Assembly (NCBI GenBank): GCA_008921705.1
Contig: VFFE01007563.1
Span: forward strand, 1-64,000
Reading direction: 5' to 3'
Length of the DNA: 64,000 nucleotides
Source of the DNA: Burhinus oedicnemus
Lineage: Eukaryota > Chordata > Aves > Charadriiformes > Burhinidae
Shown here piece by piece: positions 25,215 to 37,887 of the stretch; positions within the stretch are counted from its first letter, which is position 1; the number at the start of each line of letters is the position of its first letter. The position numbers were made by a program, and so were the translations under genes. A model generated the notes under the pieces. The model did not search any database and had not been told where the DNA came from. It saw nothing but the letters and a program-made list of their open reading frames with translations.

Positions 25215-27110
25215 TTAGCAACTTGGCCATGAAGTAAAACTTGGGTTCAGAGGTTTATTTAATCCTAACCTAAATGCACTCTGAGCACATTTACTACAAC
25301 TCCATTACAAATATGTACCTTGATACTCACTTTAATTTGGTGCATTCTAACCAGTACATGTTGGTTTGGTTTTCTTTGATTGTTACAAATGTTTTGGATG
25401 TGTAACAATTGAAACAAAACTACACTGCCTTTGAATGCCATGTAGATGAAGATTTACTAAAGTGAAATGAAAAATGAATAAAAAGTTCACAAAATTACAA
25501 ATTTATACATGTGATTCTACTAACTACAAATAGAAACACCCAAATCACCTTGCACATGTGGGCCTCTAATCCTAAAGCAAATGCCAGTGTAACAAATCCA
25601 CAATTGCATCAAACAGATGACATGTTTCTCAGGTACAGGCTATTTATTCAACAGATGAAGTTACAGTTCAGGAGTTTTTAATGCAAAGTTTGTTTATCAG
25701 TGGCATTTAGTGGGCAACCTCATTTAACCTCAACGGAAGACTGATAAAGTGCTGGGAAGCTCAACAAAAACGCTCATGCACTTGCAAGCTCTTTGACCAT
25801 TTTGAACTACATTTTGATCAAATCTGATCTTGATTTTAACGTCAATATGTGAGATAAACTATGACTTTTGAGTGGAAATCAACTAATAAGCATTAATCAT
25901 TCATATGTGAAACAGGGCAAAACAGCGCATCTTTCTGAGTTTTTTGCAGATTTGAGGCTTATGGTGTCTTGAATCCCCAGCTGGAACTTGGGGGGTCTGG
26001 GAAGTTAAAGATAACAAAGAAAGTCCTTAGCTCTATAAAGAAGTCTGTCTTAAAAGTCCAACTTCCAGGCCATGGCTCTATTTCATGGGTCTAGCACAGT
26101 ATGCAGCAGCATGTTGCATCAGCAAAGGCTGAATGAAACACACCACATGAAACTGACAACTTTCAGAAGCATTTTGGTCCAAGTGTTTGCATAGCACTTT
26201 GATATCCTAGTGAGAGGTACTTATACAGAATGGATAAACAATTAGATATGCTCTGGAATTTTAATAAGCAAAAGTCCACCCAGTGTAAGCTTAAAAGTTT
26301 GAGGAAAGGAATTAAAATTTCTGACCTAATATTTGCCTTACAATAATAGAGTCAACAGACATTGCTCTTTGGTTGTTAATAGAGCGTGTCTAACCACAGG
26401 GTAAGTGCTGCTTAAATAGATTTAAAATGGCGTGGGATTTACAACAGTCTTTAAAAAGTTTGCCCACACAAATGTGTCTGCTTCACCCTGGACATTTATG
26501 TGGTACTGCTGACAGTCCCAGCTGCCTCAGAAAGGCTAAGTCATAACAGAGAACATTCTGAAAGAATCCAGATCTTTCCTGTTAGGTTACACTGAAATAA
26601 CATTACAGCTTGGTTTTTTTCAGGCTATTGTTTTCAGCCTTCAGGCCCTTTTGGAAACACCTCCTGATGAGCATGAAACAGTTCTGGCTAAAATATCAAT
26701 ACCAATAGCAGACAGATAAGATCACCTGCATGTACAGTAGATCTGCTTCCCTCAGCTCTCCAAATCACAGCTGCAGTATGCTTACCAGCAGAACAGTTAT
26801 ATTATTAACTATTAAGTGAACATGACTGGAAAAAAGGGAATGTGGCCTTCACAGGATGACAGAGAGGGAAGTTGGGTCTTACTCTGTGAGAAACAGGAAC
26901 AACCCCTGATGCCACAACCGGCTCAAACTTAATTTCACACAGCAGTACTGCTTACAGCCAGCTCTCCCTTTTCCTCACCCCTTATCTCCAGTATCTTCCC
27001 CGGAGCAGAATCAGTTACTACTTATTCCAGATATGGCAAAGATGACACAGATATTTCTTTTCATCCTTGAAAGGACTATTCATTAATAAGAGCAGAGAAA
27101 TTTACAGATT

Positions 27111-27135
27111 TAAAAAAAAAAAAAAAAAAAAAAAA
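27111..27135 (+). repeat. Poly(A) run at the edge of an assembly gap
   Basis: Twenty-five A residues run directly into the N block. This run, with the young CR1 beyond it, is the likely reason the assembly broke here. The run may continue into the gap. Confidence 0.9.
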
Positions 27136-27731
27136 NNNNNNNNNNNNNNNNNNNNNNNNNNNNNNNNNNNNNNNNNNNNNNNNNNNNNNNNNNNNNNNNN
27201 NNNNNNNNNNNNNNNNNNNNNNNNNNNNNNNNNNNNNNNNNNNNNNNNNNNNNNNNNNNNNNNNNNNNNNNNNNNNNNNNNNNNNNNNNNNNNNNNNNNN
27301 NNNNNNNNNNNNNNNNNNNNNNNNNNNNNNNNNNNNNNNNNNNNNNNNNNNNNNNNNNNNNNNNNNNNNNNNNNNNNNNNNNNNNNNNNNNNNNNNNNNN
27401 NNNNNNNNNNNNNNNNNNNNNNNNNNNNNNNNNNNNNNNNNNNNNNNNNNNNNNNNNNNNNNNNNNNNNNNNNNNNNNNNNNNNNNNNNNNNNNNNNNNN
27501 NNNNNNNNNNNNNNNNNNNNNNNNNNNNNNNNNNNNNNNNNNNNNNNNNNNNNNNNNNNNNNNNNNNNNNNNNNNNNNNNNNNNNNNNNNNNNNNNNNNN
27601 NNNNNNNNNNNNNNNNNNNNNNNNNNNNNNNNNNNNNNNNNNNNNNNNNNNNNNNNNNNNNNNNNNNNNNNNNNNNNNNNNNNNNNNNNNNNNNNNNNNN
27701 NNNNNNNNNNNNNNNNNNNNNNNNNNNNNNN
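27136..27731. other. Assembly gap (596 N)
   Basis: This is a block of 596 undetermined bases. Sequence on its right starts inside a CR1 ORF2, so at least part of the missing DNA is the 5' part of that CR1. The nominal length may be an estimate. Confidence 0.99.
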
Positions 27732-28433
27732 GACCTGCTGGAAAGCAGCTCTGTGGAAAGGGACCTGGGAGTCCTGCTGGACAACAGGATGACCATGAGC
27801 CAGCAATGTGCCCTTGTGGCCAAGAAGGCCAATGGCATCCTGGAGTGCATCAAGAGGTGTATGGCAAGGAGGTCACGGCAGGTTATCCTCCCCCTCTACT
27901 CTGCCCTGGTGAGGCCACATCTGGAGTACTGTGTCCAGTTCTGGGCTCCCCGGTTCAAGAAGGACAGGGAACTGCTGGAGAGGGTACAGCAGAGGGCTAC
28001 AAAGATGATTAGGGGACTAGAACATCTTTCTTATGAGGAAAGGCTGAGGGACTTGGGTCTTTTTAGTCTGGAGAAGAGAAGGCTGAGGGGGGATCTCATC
28101 AATGCCTATAAATACTTAAAGGAAAGGTGCCAGGAGGATGGCACCAGTCTTTTTGCAGTGGTGCCCAGTGATAGGACAAGAGGTAACGGGCACAAACTTG
28201 ACCGTAGGAAGTTCCATCTCAACATGAGGAGGAACTTCTTTCCTTTGAGGGTGGCAGAGCACTGGAACAGGCTGCCCCGAGAGGTGGTGGAGTTTCCGAC
28301 TCTGGAGACATTCAAAACCCACCTGGACGCCTTCCTGTGCAACCTGCTCTAGGTGAGCCTGTTCTGGCAGCGGGGTTGGACTAGATGATCTCCAGAGGTC
28401 CCTTCCAACCCCTGTGATTCTGTGTTTCTGTGA
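27732..28433 (+). mobile_element. Young CR1 LINE, 3' part, interrupted by gap
   Basis: An uninterrupted frame of 199 codons (27753-28352) encodes the C-terminal part of CR1 ORF2. It includes [20 protein letters not shown] and [19 protein letters not shown], followed by the CR1 3' UTR and tail (CCCCTGTGATTCTGTG). It differs from the copy at 38 kb at only about five of 199 residues by eye, so both inserted recently from the same subfamily. It is antisense to TRPM3. The reverse transcriptase core, if present, is in the gap. Confidence 0.95.
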
Positions 28434-29566
28434 AACCTTTGGATTTGTGAACCTCACAAGCCACTATGAACTCACTTGATTACTTTCTACAGGATGTGAA
28501 TATATTGTTCAGAGCTGGCACTTCCCATTCAAAGACATGCACACAAGAACCTGCATGGATTTCAGTCAATACTTACCCCATCTATTCTAGCAGTCAATTC
28601 GTTATTAGACCAGTACTACAGGACCTAACAGGTTTTGCTCTTCTTGGAGCTCATTAGCTGTGGGTTAATGGCCTAAGAGACTCAGGAGCAACTACAATTT
28701 CAGTAATTTTCACATTCTGTCTAATCTTCCTTGGTACTTTCCCTGGTTCCTTTTGGATGTGAGCACTACCACATACTGTAATCAGCACTTTAGAAAGTAA
28801 TCACAGTAACATAACCAACTTTTACACTTCCTTGGATTACGAATTGAGGAGTTTCTCCTTGTCATATTTTACATATTTATCAACATATTGGACACTATAT
28901 AATCTCAGAAAATCATCCCTCCTTTCTCACCTGTTCTAGAAATCTACAGCAGGTGAGAAACAGCATAGCAGAAATTTTGCTGAAAAGGATTCACCTGAAA
29001 ATAATCTGTTTCTTAGTTTTATGGCTTTGTTCTGATTTTTATAGTAAATTCAGTAAGTCTAATATACTAACTGTTATAGAGCTGAAATATGTTCTTTTGC
29101 TTGTATATCATTCATATGAAAACATGTATGTTTTCAACAAACTCATCTGTTGAAAGTCAAGTAGATGTGAGGAATTTGTGGATCCACTTGCACTCAGTCA
29201 ATTGTGTATTTATCTGTCCTTCAAGAACAATTTTTAACCTGCATGCGCTTTCTCAGCCCTTTCTGAGATAATATTTTTGCCTCCAGTGCCTGATCCACAA
29301 ACATCATGATGTTTTTGATGAAAAAAGCCCAGTTTTCTCTAACAAGATCTGAAAAGAGTCAAGCTTCAAACAGTTCTGAATTCTAAGCAAATTTCCAGAA
29401 GTGAAACTTGCAGCAGGCTTCCTCTCCTAGAAAGAAGGCTGTACCTACATCTTCCCAGCTATGTAGTTATGAAAACGCATCTAGGGCTGCACAGAATATG
29501 AAGGAAAAATCTGAAACAAATGAGAATTCCAATGCATTTGATGATGGTGCAATGGTCAGAGAAGAT

Positions 29567-29676
29567 GCCAGTGATGACAGTTGAACGTCCCTTTGCCTTC
29601 CCAGCCCCCTTCATATATTCTCAGGCATAGGATGACAAAGGGAAGTCCACGGGTCACATGAACAGATATTGTTGAC
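29567..29676 (-). ncRNA. MIR204: mir-204 precursor hairpin
   Basis: On the minus strand, 29644-29623 carries the complete 22-nt miR-204-5p sequence (seed UCCCUUU, then GUCAUCCUAUGCC). The loop GAGAATATATGAAGGGG follows, and the star arm at 29605-29585 (GCTGGGAAGGCAAAGGGACG) is complementary. The flanks also match the known vertebrate precursor (CATGTGAC...CGTGGAC on the 5' side, CATCACTGGC on the 3' side). It is sense-oriented within a TRPM3 intron, as in mammals, so it is presumably processed from TRPM3 transcripts or a TRPM3 internal promoter. Known roles of miR-204 are in retinal pigment epithelium, lens and other differentiation. Homology is certain. Expression cannot be seen from sequence. 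Confidence 0.98.
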
Positions 29677-32600
29677 ATAATACCCTGTCCAAATTGCCTT
29701 CTCTACCCAATCAAATCACCCAACTTTATCCATCAATTGCTTCCTCTGAGGTAACTTTTTATCATACACCTACCAAAACTCAACTATATTCACCAACTCT
29801 ACAAAGAAGAAACGTTAAATACAAGGACACAGGTGGTCTGCCTGTTTTCCAACAGCATACTGTAGAGGTAGGGCAAACCTTCAGCACCAAACAGCATGTT
29901 TAAAATAAGAACAACTGCAGACTGATAATGAATAGTAATATTCCACATGAAGCCCTACATGGTCTAGGAGACAATTCTTCCAGAAGTGTACCAATCAAAA
30001 GAAGAGTAAGAATATTACAAAGTGGACCTACACAATCTAAGGATTTGGTGTGGTAATCTTTCTAAGAAATATCAACATGCTTCAGTGCGTGAAACTGACT
30101 GAGCAGTGCAGAGTGATTCTTGGGCAAAATACACAGAGGATTGTTTGGCACTTCTTTCCCTTTTTTTGAGGGAAATAAAACCCACACAACTGAGGTCTCT
30201 AGAGTTTCTAGGAAAGAGAACAAGGCACCAGCCCTTAATAAAACTGTGGTACGGAATATGTATCTTTTTCTGTTGTTTTCATACGGTGCAGAGAAGATGA
30301 ATCACAACGTAGATAACATTTAAGGTGTTAGTCTGGCAGCAGGAGAGTGAGAAATGAAAACGAGTGTTGAGGCTCACTATATACGTCTGTTGTGGTAACT
30401 TTAACATAAATAGACATTTAGCTTTAATATAAATGTACACCTTGTTCTTCAAAGCCTTGTGATACAGTCCGCCTATTCCAGAAGGGTGGCCAGCTGCATG
30501 CAGATGAATCCCTTCTGATCTATAGCCCACATTTGGCTGTATATTTGGCTGTATATTTGGTCCATTTTCTTGATCTGTAAGCTTCAAAAGGGCTAAAACA
30601 GTGTGTTTGTTAAAGGAATTTATACAAGATACAAAATAAACCAAATTACTCATGACATCCCAATTTTTTGGAGTCTACTTGAAATTAAACATGCATTGCC
30701 TTTATGACCTCTGGCTTAACATTCTGGTTTTAAATATGTCTTTGGTTACATATACCCATTTTTACCTTATTTTTGGGTCTTCTGGAAAAAGAATTGTTAA
30801 AAATCTCAAAAAGGGATTTGTTTTTTTCTGCATAACTATTCCTGAAGAAGAAGGTGGTAGCTAGTTTTATGAAGAATAAGGAGTTTTCATAGTGAAAAAT
30901 GTCTTCCCTCCCTCATCAGCAAAGGCTGGACTCCTGCTGTCTAGGTGACGTTATATATCCTTGTTATCTTAATTCCTCATGATAGTGAAGTCCTTTTGTC
31001 TCATCACTACTCTTTCCTTCTCTGAGGTTATGTCTCTACTTTATACTATAAAACACCAGAAAGCTAAGTAGTCCAAGCTGACAAGTAAATGAGCCTCTTT
31101 TAAATGATTAGAGCAAACATTAGATCTTTTTACATTTTAATTCATGACAGTAGCTGTTACCCTCAATTTTAACACCACTACCTCGTTGGTTGGATTTCAC
31201 CTATTTCCAAAGCAAATTTTAAGGATGTAAAAACTCTGTCAGATAGTTACAGAGCACAGAAAATTTTGGCAGTATTCTGACCAAGATTTAAATCTTTTGG
31301 TAGATGAAGCGTTCAATATCAGAAAGATGTCTGGATTTAAAAGAAAAATGTCATTAGCACGTGATGAATATGTTTTCAAGTCTATTTGTCTGATTTGCAA
31401 AGAACACACAAAAGGTTATTCTGCCCTTCTAGCTACTACTGAAAGCACATTACTTCTTTCTAACACATACCAAACAAAAATTTTGTTACTGATACATATG
31501 TACTGATACATGCAAGACAAAGAAAATGATTGTATGTTTCCCCAAATAGTTGTGCACACGAAAGAACATGCTGTAAGTACATAGCATGCTATGCTATGTG
31601 TTCAGATTCTGATTCTGATGACAGAATTATACATGTTCTTCTGAAGAAAAACTTACAGCATTCCTAAATAATTCACAACCTCTTTAATTCAAATTAAAAA
31701 CTTTTCTATAGGCTACGTGCGATCATCTTATGTATATAAATCATTCGTGTCCTTGTCTTTCTCCACTGCTCTAGTAAGATCATTTATATGAAGGAAAGTA
31801 GGGCATTTGTGATGGAAGTGCTTGGCAGTCATGCTTAAGCTCTTTAAGGACTGGAGAATATTTCAGTTAGTAGTAACAATGCAGTTAATAGTAACATCCA
31901 TATCACATGAACTGAAGGCCTTAATGCAAACAGGAGGAATGAACCACATATGATAAAAATGCCAACATGAGTGCAGAGGAAAACTTTAGGGAGGATTTTT
32001 GAAGGTTCTGTAAGTACTGGTAAAGAGTCTTTTTATGTAATAGGAAGTAATTCTAGACCACACTTCTTAATGAGAAGCATTGTTCTGGCTAATCACAAAA
32101 TGCGTGAAACCCACAGCATGTCAACCTATTGGAGTGACTTTGCCTGCAAGTGACTAAGAGTCCTCAGATCAGACCTATTAGCTGAGTTGATACATTGGCA
32201 ATTATTCTAACCGAACCATCTGTGGAGCGGCAGGAACAAATATTTTATGACTTGTAACTTCCAATGCACGTTTTGTAGACAGATTTCTTTTATGTTTCTG
32301 GTTGGGGGTAATACTGATGTACCTATTGTGTTGCTCAGCAATGTTCTGCAGAAGTGGTGATGATGTACATCTTAGCAAATGACCGGGTCATTCTAGCACG
32401 CTTCACAGAAATGCTTTGTTAGCGTCTAGGAATGTCATAACTGGAGAATTTGCAATAGGTCATCTCTTGTAATTAGATGCTTCATTTGTTTCCTTTCTCT
32501 GTTTATAGATTATATGATCTGTTTGGTGATGACACTAAGTCCTCTTTCTGTACTGGCCACTAGTATTTTCCCAGGATGGGAAAAATAAGACTAGCTGCAC

Positions 32601-35600
32601 TTCCACATCTTGTGGGATCATAAGATACTAATTGATTTCTAATCCAATGCCGATGCCAGTTTTCTAGTGAAAATTGTTCTACTTCTTTTATTTTAAACAG
32701 TTTCTTTTGAAACATTTCTTTGCACCATCATGACCCATTGGAAAGAAGGTGTAAGTATACAGTATTTGGGGAAAAGCAGCTGCAAAGAGGACAAAGACTT
32801 CCCAGACATCAGGGGGAGGAGGAAATGTATTGTGTATAGGATTCTAGAAAAGTAAAGAAATTCTCAGCATTTTAGAGGATATGTTGATCCCTATTCCTTC
32901 TGAATAAAATTGAGTGTTGAAACATAAGTCTTTAGAATGACTTTAATCAAGGAATATTGTAGATGAGAGCAGCTTATCTTATGGTGATCTACTTGCCTTT
33001 AAATTCCTGCAAAAAGTCCAGGACTCAAACGTTTGTGTGAATTGGAAACCAGAAACATTTCTGAGTAGATCACCTTCAATATTTCCTTTTGATCTTGAAA
33101 CAGTTCTAGAAAAGTCCATCTTGCTTTCAACATTTCTTACTACAAAATGATGAACTCTTCATGAGTTTGAGACAACTTTCGGCTCACTGCAAGAGACGGT
33201 TGCTGAGCTGGGTTAAAATAGTCTTCACTTGTGAAAATAAGACAGACCTGCCCTGAGCACTGAAGCATCAAATTGACCTCTACCTAAATGTGCAGCTGAG
33301 TGACTCTGTCCTGAACCTGTACGCTCACACTGACCCACAGATGCAACTGTATTCTCTGCTTGCCTGGAAAGCATTTTTGAATTTCTGAATATTTGCTGTG
33401 GCCAAAACAAGAGATACGGAAGTGCTAAAAGGTAAAAAGGTAGAGTGGAAACAGAGTATTCAATGAAATCTTTTCTCTCGTGTTCATAGGGGCATAAGGC
33501 AAGCTTTTTATTACTTCATTCAGGAAATTAGATACTGCTGAACAACTGAGAGTGATGCCATACTAGGACCAAAAACAGCTGAGTCTTTGAGAATTATCTG
33601 ACATACTTAATGACCTGATTTAATCCTAAATTTTATAAAAGAGACTGTCACTTGTCCTAGTCTATTTGAAGGGAATACTGCTTTCTGTGTCTTTAATAGG
33701 TGAACACAAGCTTGAAGTTTCGCTTTGTGAACAGTGTGTGATCCCAAACATCAGGAAAGCTACCACTGCACTGGAGAAAGATACAGCTGAAGCAAGGGAA
33801 AGTAAATAAGAAGAAATGACAAGCCTAGTATGTAAAAGTCAGTCAGGTTTAAAAATAAGAATAAAATCTACTTTCAGCACTATTATCCAGGGACAGGCTG
33901 TGAAATAAGTCACCAAATGTTTATTAGTTCCTAAATCTGTTCTGTTTTCTAGCCTTCTGCTCTTTTGTTTGCCGATTAACCAAAAATTGTACCTTTTCCT
34001 GACTTTCCAGCAAGCAAAAATCTGATGCGGTCCGTGTTTTTCCCCACTCCACGTGCTTACTACTGGAAAATGGTTACAGACACTCCCGTTTGGATGAAGA
34101 TCACTTTGCAGCAGTGCCCCTGCATACACTGGGCCAAGGATCTCCCCTGCTCTGCTAGAAATGAGGGTAAGGAAAGGTATCAGAAAGTGGCCATCTGTTT
34201 GGCTGACCCAACAGGCCAGGTGGTTCTTCTCTCATCCATATGGTCACCTTTCCATTAACTAGAGGCTGGGCAGGAGTCAGTCACCTTCTTTTAAAACAAA
34301 GGAGAACTAAATGTGGCAGAAACATTCTGGATGTCCTGGACTAAGATGTACAAATCTTATCAGCAACCTTCCTTCTTAACAGTTCTCTCCGATTTCTATT
34401 TGAAGAAGTGTTGTGAGACCCAAGTGTTTTTGTATTTATAAGACAGAAAGACTTGGGAGGGAGAGGTTAAATGATAGAGAGACTCTGTCACAGAGAAAAG
34501 GGAAGAGAAAAGGAAGATACATACTCCTGAGGGGAGTGGGAGGCTGTAGAGAGAAACCAGAGAAGAGAAATCCTTCATTTTTTGTAGGTGTTTGAGGAGG
34601 TCAGGCATGCATTTGACTTGAACCACCAAAGTTTAGAAGTTCATCCATCGATCGTTTTTCAACAGATAAACCTCTCGTCCAAACCTGAATTAAGTTAAAT
34701 CTCTCTAAAGAGATTTATTTTTTAACTTAAAGATTTCCCCAACACAATGTTGAGCTGTAAACTGCAAAAGCTCACATTTTTCTTATAAATGTCCTCAAAA
34801 TAATTATTATTTACGGCACAGTTTGATTATATGATATATGCCATTTTCAAATGTGAATTTTTGTTGCTGGTCAAGCTAGGATTAGATCATATTATTTTGA
34901 CCTGCTAAGGAAATGCATAGGCATGCACACACTGCTTAGGATGCACACACTTTTGTGCATACCTACGCACTACTATCTGAGAAAAAGCAATATACACTCT
35001 GATATGGTAAAAAACCTAAGTCTGTAGTGTGCGTAGTTCATGCAGTGGTGTTGAAAGGTATAAGTAGAACACCATTTTAATTTAAGCAGAGTATACTTAT
35101 CATACAGAAAGCTTTATCAAGAATGACCAATATTCTAGTTTATGCTTACCCCATTGGGCCTGCCTATAATTCATTATCATTTGATGTCCAAGAGTGTAAA
35201 TGTGTTTCTAGTCTCATTACAGTTTCAAGTGCCTGTATCACAAAAAACGTCACCATTCCTGGCCTCAGAATTGCATGTTTACAGAGAATTATCAGCAGAA
35301 AGTTGGTGCATATGATCACATTTGAAAATGAGCTCTGTTTTCATTCCTAAAGGTAGCTTATGCAGGTACAACACCGAGGTTTGTTTGTGAGACTGAAAAA
35401 ATTCCTGCCTGGCTAACATCCAAACTAAGATTTCTTGCATATGTACAGACTAGGTTCAATTTCTAGAGCTGATCCTTTTTTCTTTTGATAGCACTAAGTT
35501 TCTAAAAACTAAATGATTGCAAACAGAAACAAAAAAACCCAGAAAGAAATTAATTCCCCACCTAAATTAAGTATCTGTACACTACAAAAATAATAACACT

Positions 35601-35939
35601 AATATTAAGATATCACCCTTTGTTTTATCCAAGCAGGAGTGACTACTTAGGTGACTATTTACTTTTCAGTTTATGTAGGAAATTGGTACATGATTATAAA
35701 AGAAAAAAAATTATAACTGAGAGAAAAAATGGGGCTTCCGTCTGATCATGATGTGGAATGTATCATCATGATTGTAAAAAAGGAGGTGAAAGGACAATCT
35801 AACCTCCTATTTTGCCTCTGGCTGTGGCTAATGACAGCTGCTTAGGAAATACTAATAAGCATAATCCAAATATATAGTAACATTTCTATGGGGTACTCTC
35901 TCTGCCTGTAAATATTAAAATCTCTGGAACTGCTTGAGT

Positions 35940-36180
35940 TGTCCAGTCATTTCTCCTGCAACTATGCAGGACTTTATATACCTCTACACAACTCAGCCAT
36001 CTCTCTTCCAAGCTGCAAAGTCTTCATCATAGAAAGCTCTCCCTTACCTTTTGTCAATCTTTTCTCTGCTTTTACTTATTCCACTGTATTCTTTACAAAA
36101 CAGAAGGGACCAGAACTGTATACAGTTTTAAGGAGGTGGGGATACCAAAGACCTACGTTGAACCTGAAGAGCCTTGACAA
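35940..36180 (-). mobile_element. Ancient CR1/L3-like LINE fragment
   Basis: The plus strand contains ACTTTATATACCTCTACAC, CTCTTCCAAGCTGCAAAG and AAGGGACCAGAACTGTATAC in the order expected of a reversed, old CR1/L3 ORF2 end. The last phrase is antisense to the conserved Tyr-Cys-x-Gln-Phe-Trp region. It is heavily diverged and lies about 230 bp from TRPM3 exon E. Confidence 0.45.
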
Positions 36181-36409
36181 ATATTGTTTGAAACTTATGA
36201 GAAACAAATTCAGCTATTTGTGCTGCACCCTTACCCACAGTACTCTAAAATCAGATTCTCTTTATTCACCATTATTTGCTTTCATTAGCTCATGTTCACC
36301 ACTTTAGACAGTAGAACAACTCCCCAAAATATGCAGATCTTATTGCCTATTTAAACTCATCATGTCTTTGATATAATTGCATTTATAAATCAATACAAGC
36401 AAAATGTTA

Positions 36410-36649
<240 letters not shown>

Positions 36650-37887
36650 TCAATTGTAAGATACCAGCTGACAAGATGATACAAATGAAAAAAAAATAAT
36701 CAAAATTGCTTGAAGTATTGCCATCAGGCATTGCTGCCTTCCATGTGTAAAGTAGAAAATAACCTTAGCACTGAAACCAGTGCAGCCACCTCTTGTAAAC
36801 ACTGGCCTTTTAGATGGAGACACTGCTTAAAGAGTTTTCTGTGGTAATTTGTTTAAATGGCATCAATGGCCACTGTTTCAGTGTTAAGTCCAGCTAATGG
36901 TCAGTCCTCCAAATGTATGTGAGACTACACACAGAGACTGTACACCCTATCTGCTGCTGTCTTTCCATAGCGTTGCTGTAAATCTTCACCTCATCTGATA
37001 GAAATCTTGGATTCTTCCTTCACAGACCCTACCCAGCACCATGCCCTGTGTTCTAGCTCATTTAGAGCCACGAGACACCCCAATACAGGTGAGTGCTACT
37101 CTTGGAGAGGAGTACACATGATATTACATAATGTTTTCAATTTCCTTGGAAAAAAAATATGGGCATAGTACAAAGGCAGCTGATTGCATTCACAACAGCT
37201 TTAGAAAGTTTCCATTCAATGCGGGGTTTGCTACGCTTCCTTTGATTTGTTTTCATCAGGAGAAACTCTTCTGCAGACACACAGAGTAAATTGTTGTAGA
37301 GTCATGCCACTCATAGCCTCCAGGTAGACCAAATAATAGCGCTGGGCCACATTTGGCTGTCAGCTACTTTGGTGGGTTTCCAGAGACATAAGTAAGACTG
37401 CACTGATGTGTCAAAAGAACTGGTGTTGTGTTGAGGGATCCTGGCTGATTATTCAAAGACCTTTGCTAGAAATATTGTTCTCTGCATTGTTTACATATGT
37501 TTTGTGTTTTTGGAAAGACAAAACCCCTCAAAATGTCTAAAATGAAGTCCTAGCTGAAGAAACGCTGAAGTGACTTGTTACAAAACTCAGCTGGTCTATA
37601 CTTCACGGGCAAGGAATTTTCTTCACAGCTCTGGCATTGTTCATTTTGCAAATCTAACAAAATGTTGTGCTTTTTAATGTACAAAAGTGTACACTCATAT
37701 TTTGACAAAAATGCTTGAACAGAAATATATTAACTTAGTTACTTCTTCTTAAGCTTCTCTCCCTTGTTACTCTGAAGAGCTCTCTAATTGAGACATAAGT
37801 CTTTCTAAATAATATGTGTTTGTAATTCTTTGGCCAGAGATATCTATCTCTATTATTTTTACTTGTGACTGCTTGCAGCACATTGGT

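Noticed and set aside
27067..27853. Frames of 234-247 codons on both strands across the N block
   Set aside because: They consist of undetermined residues bridging the gap. Only the CR1 part on the right is real coding-derived sequence.
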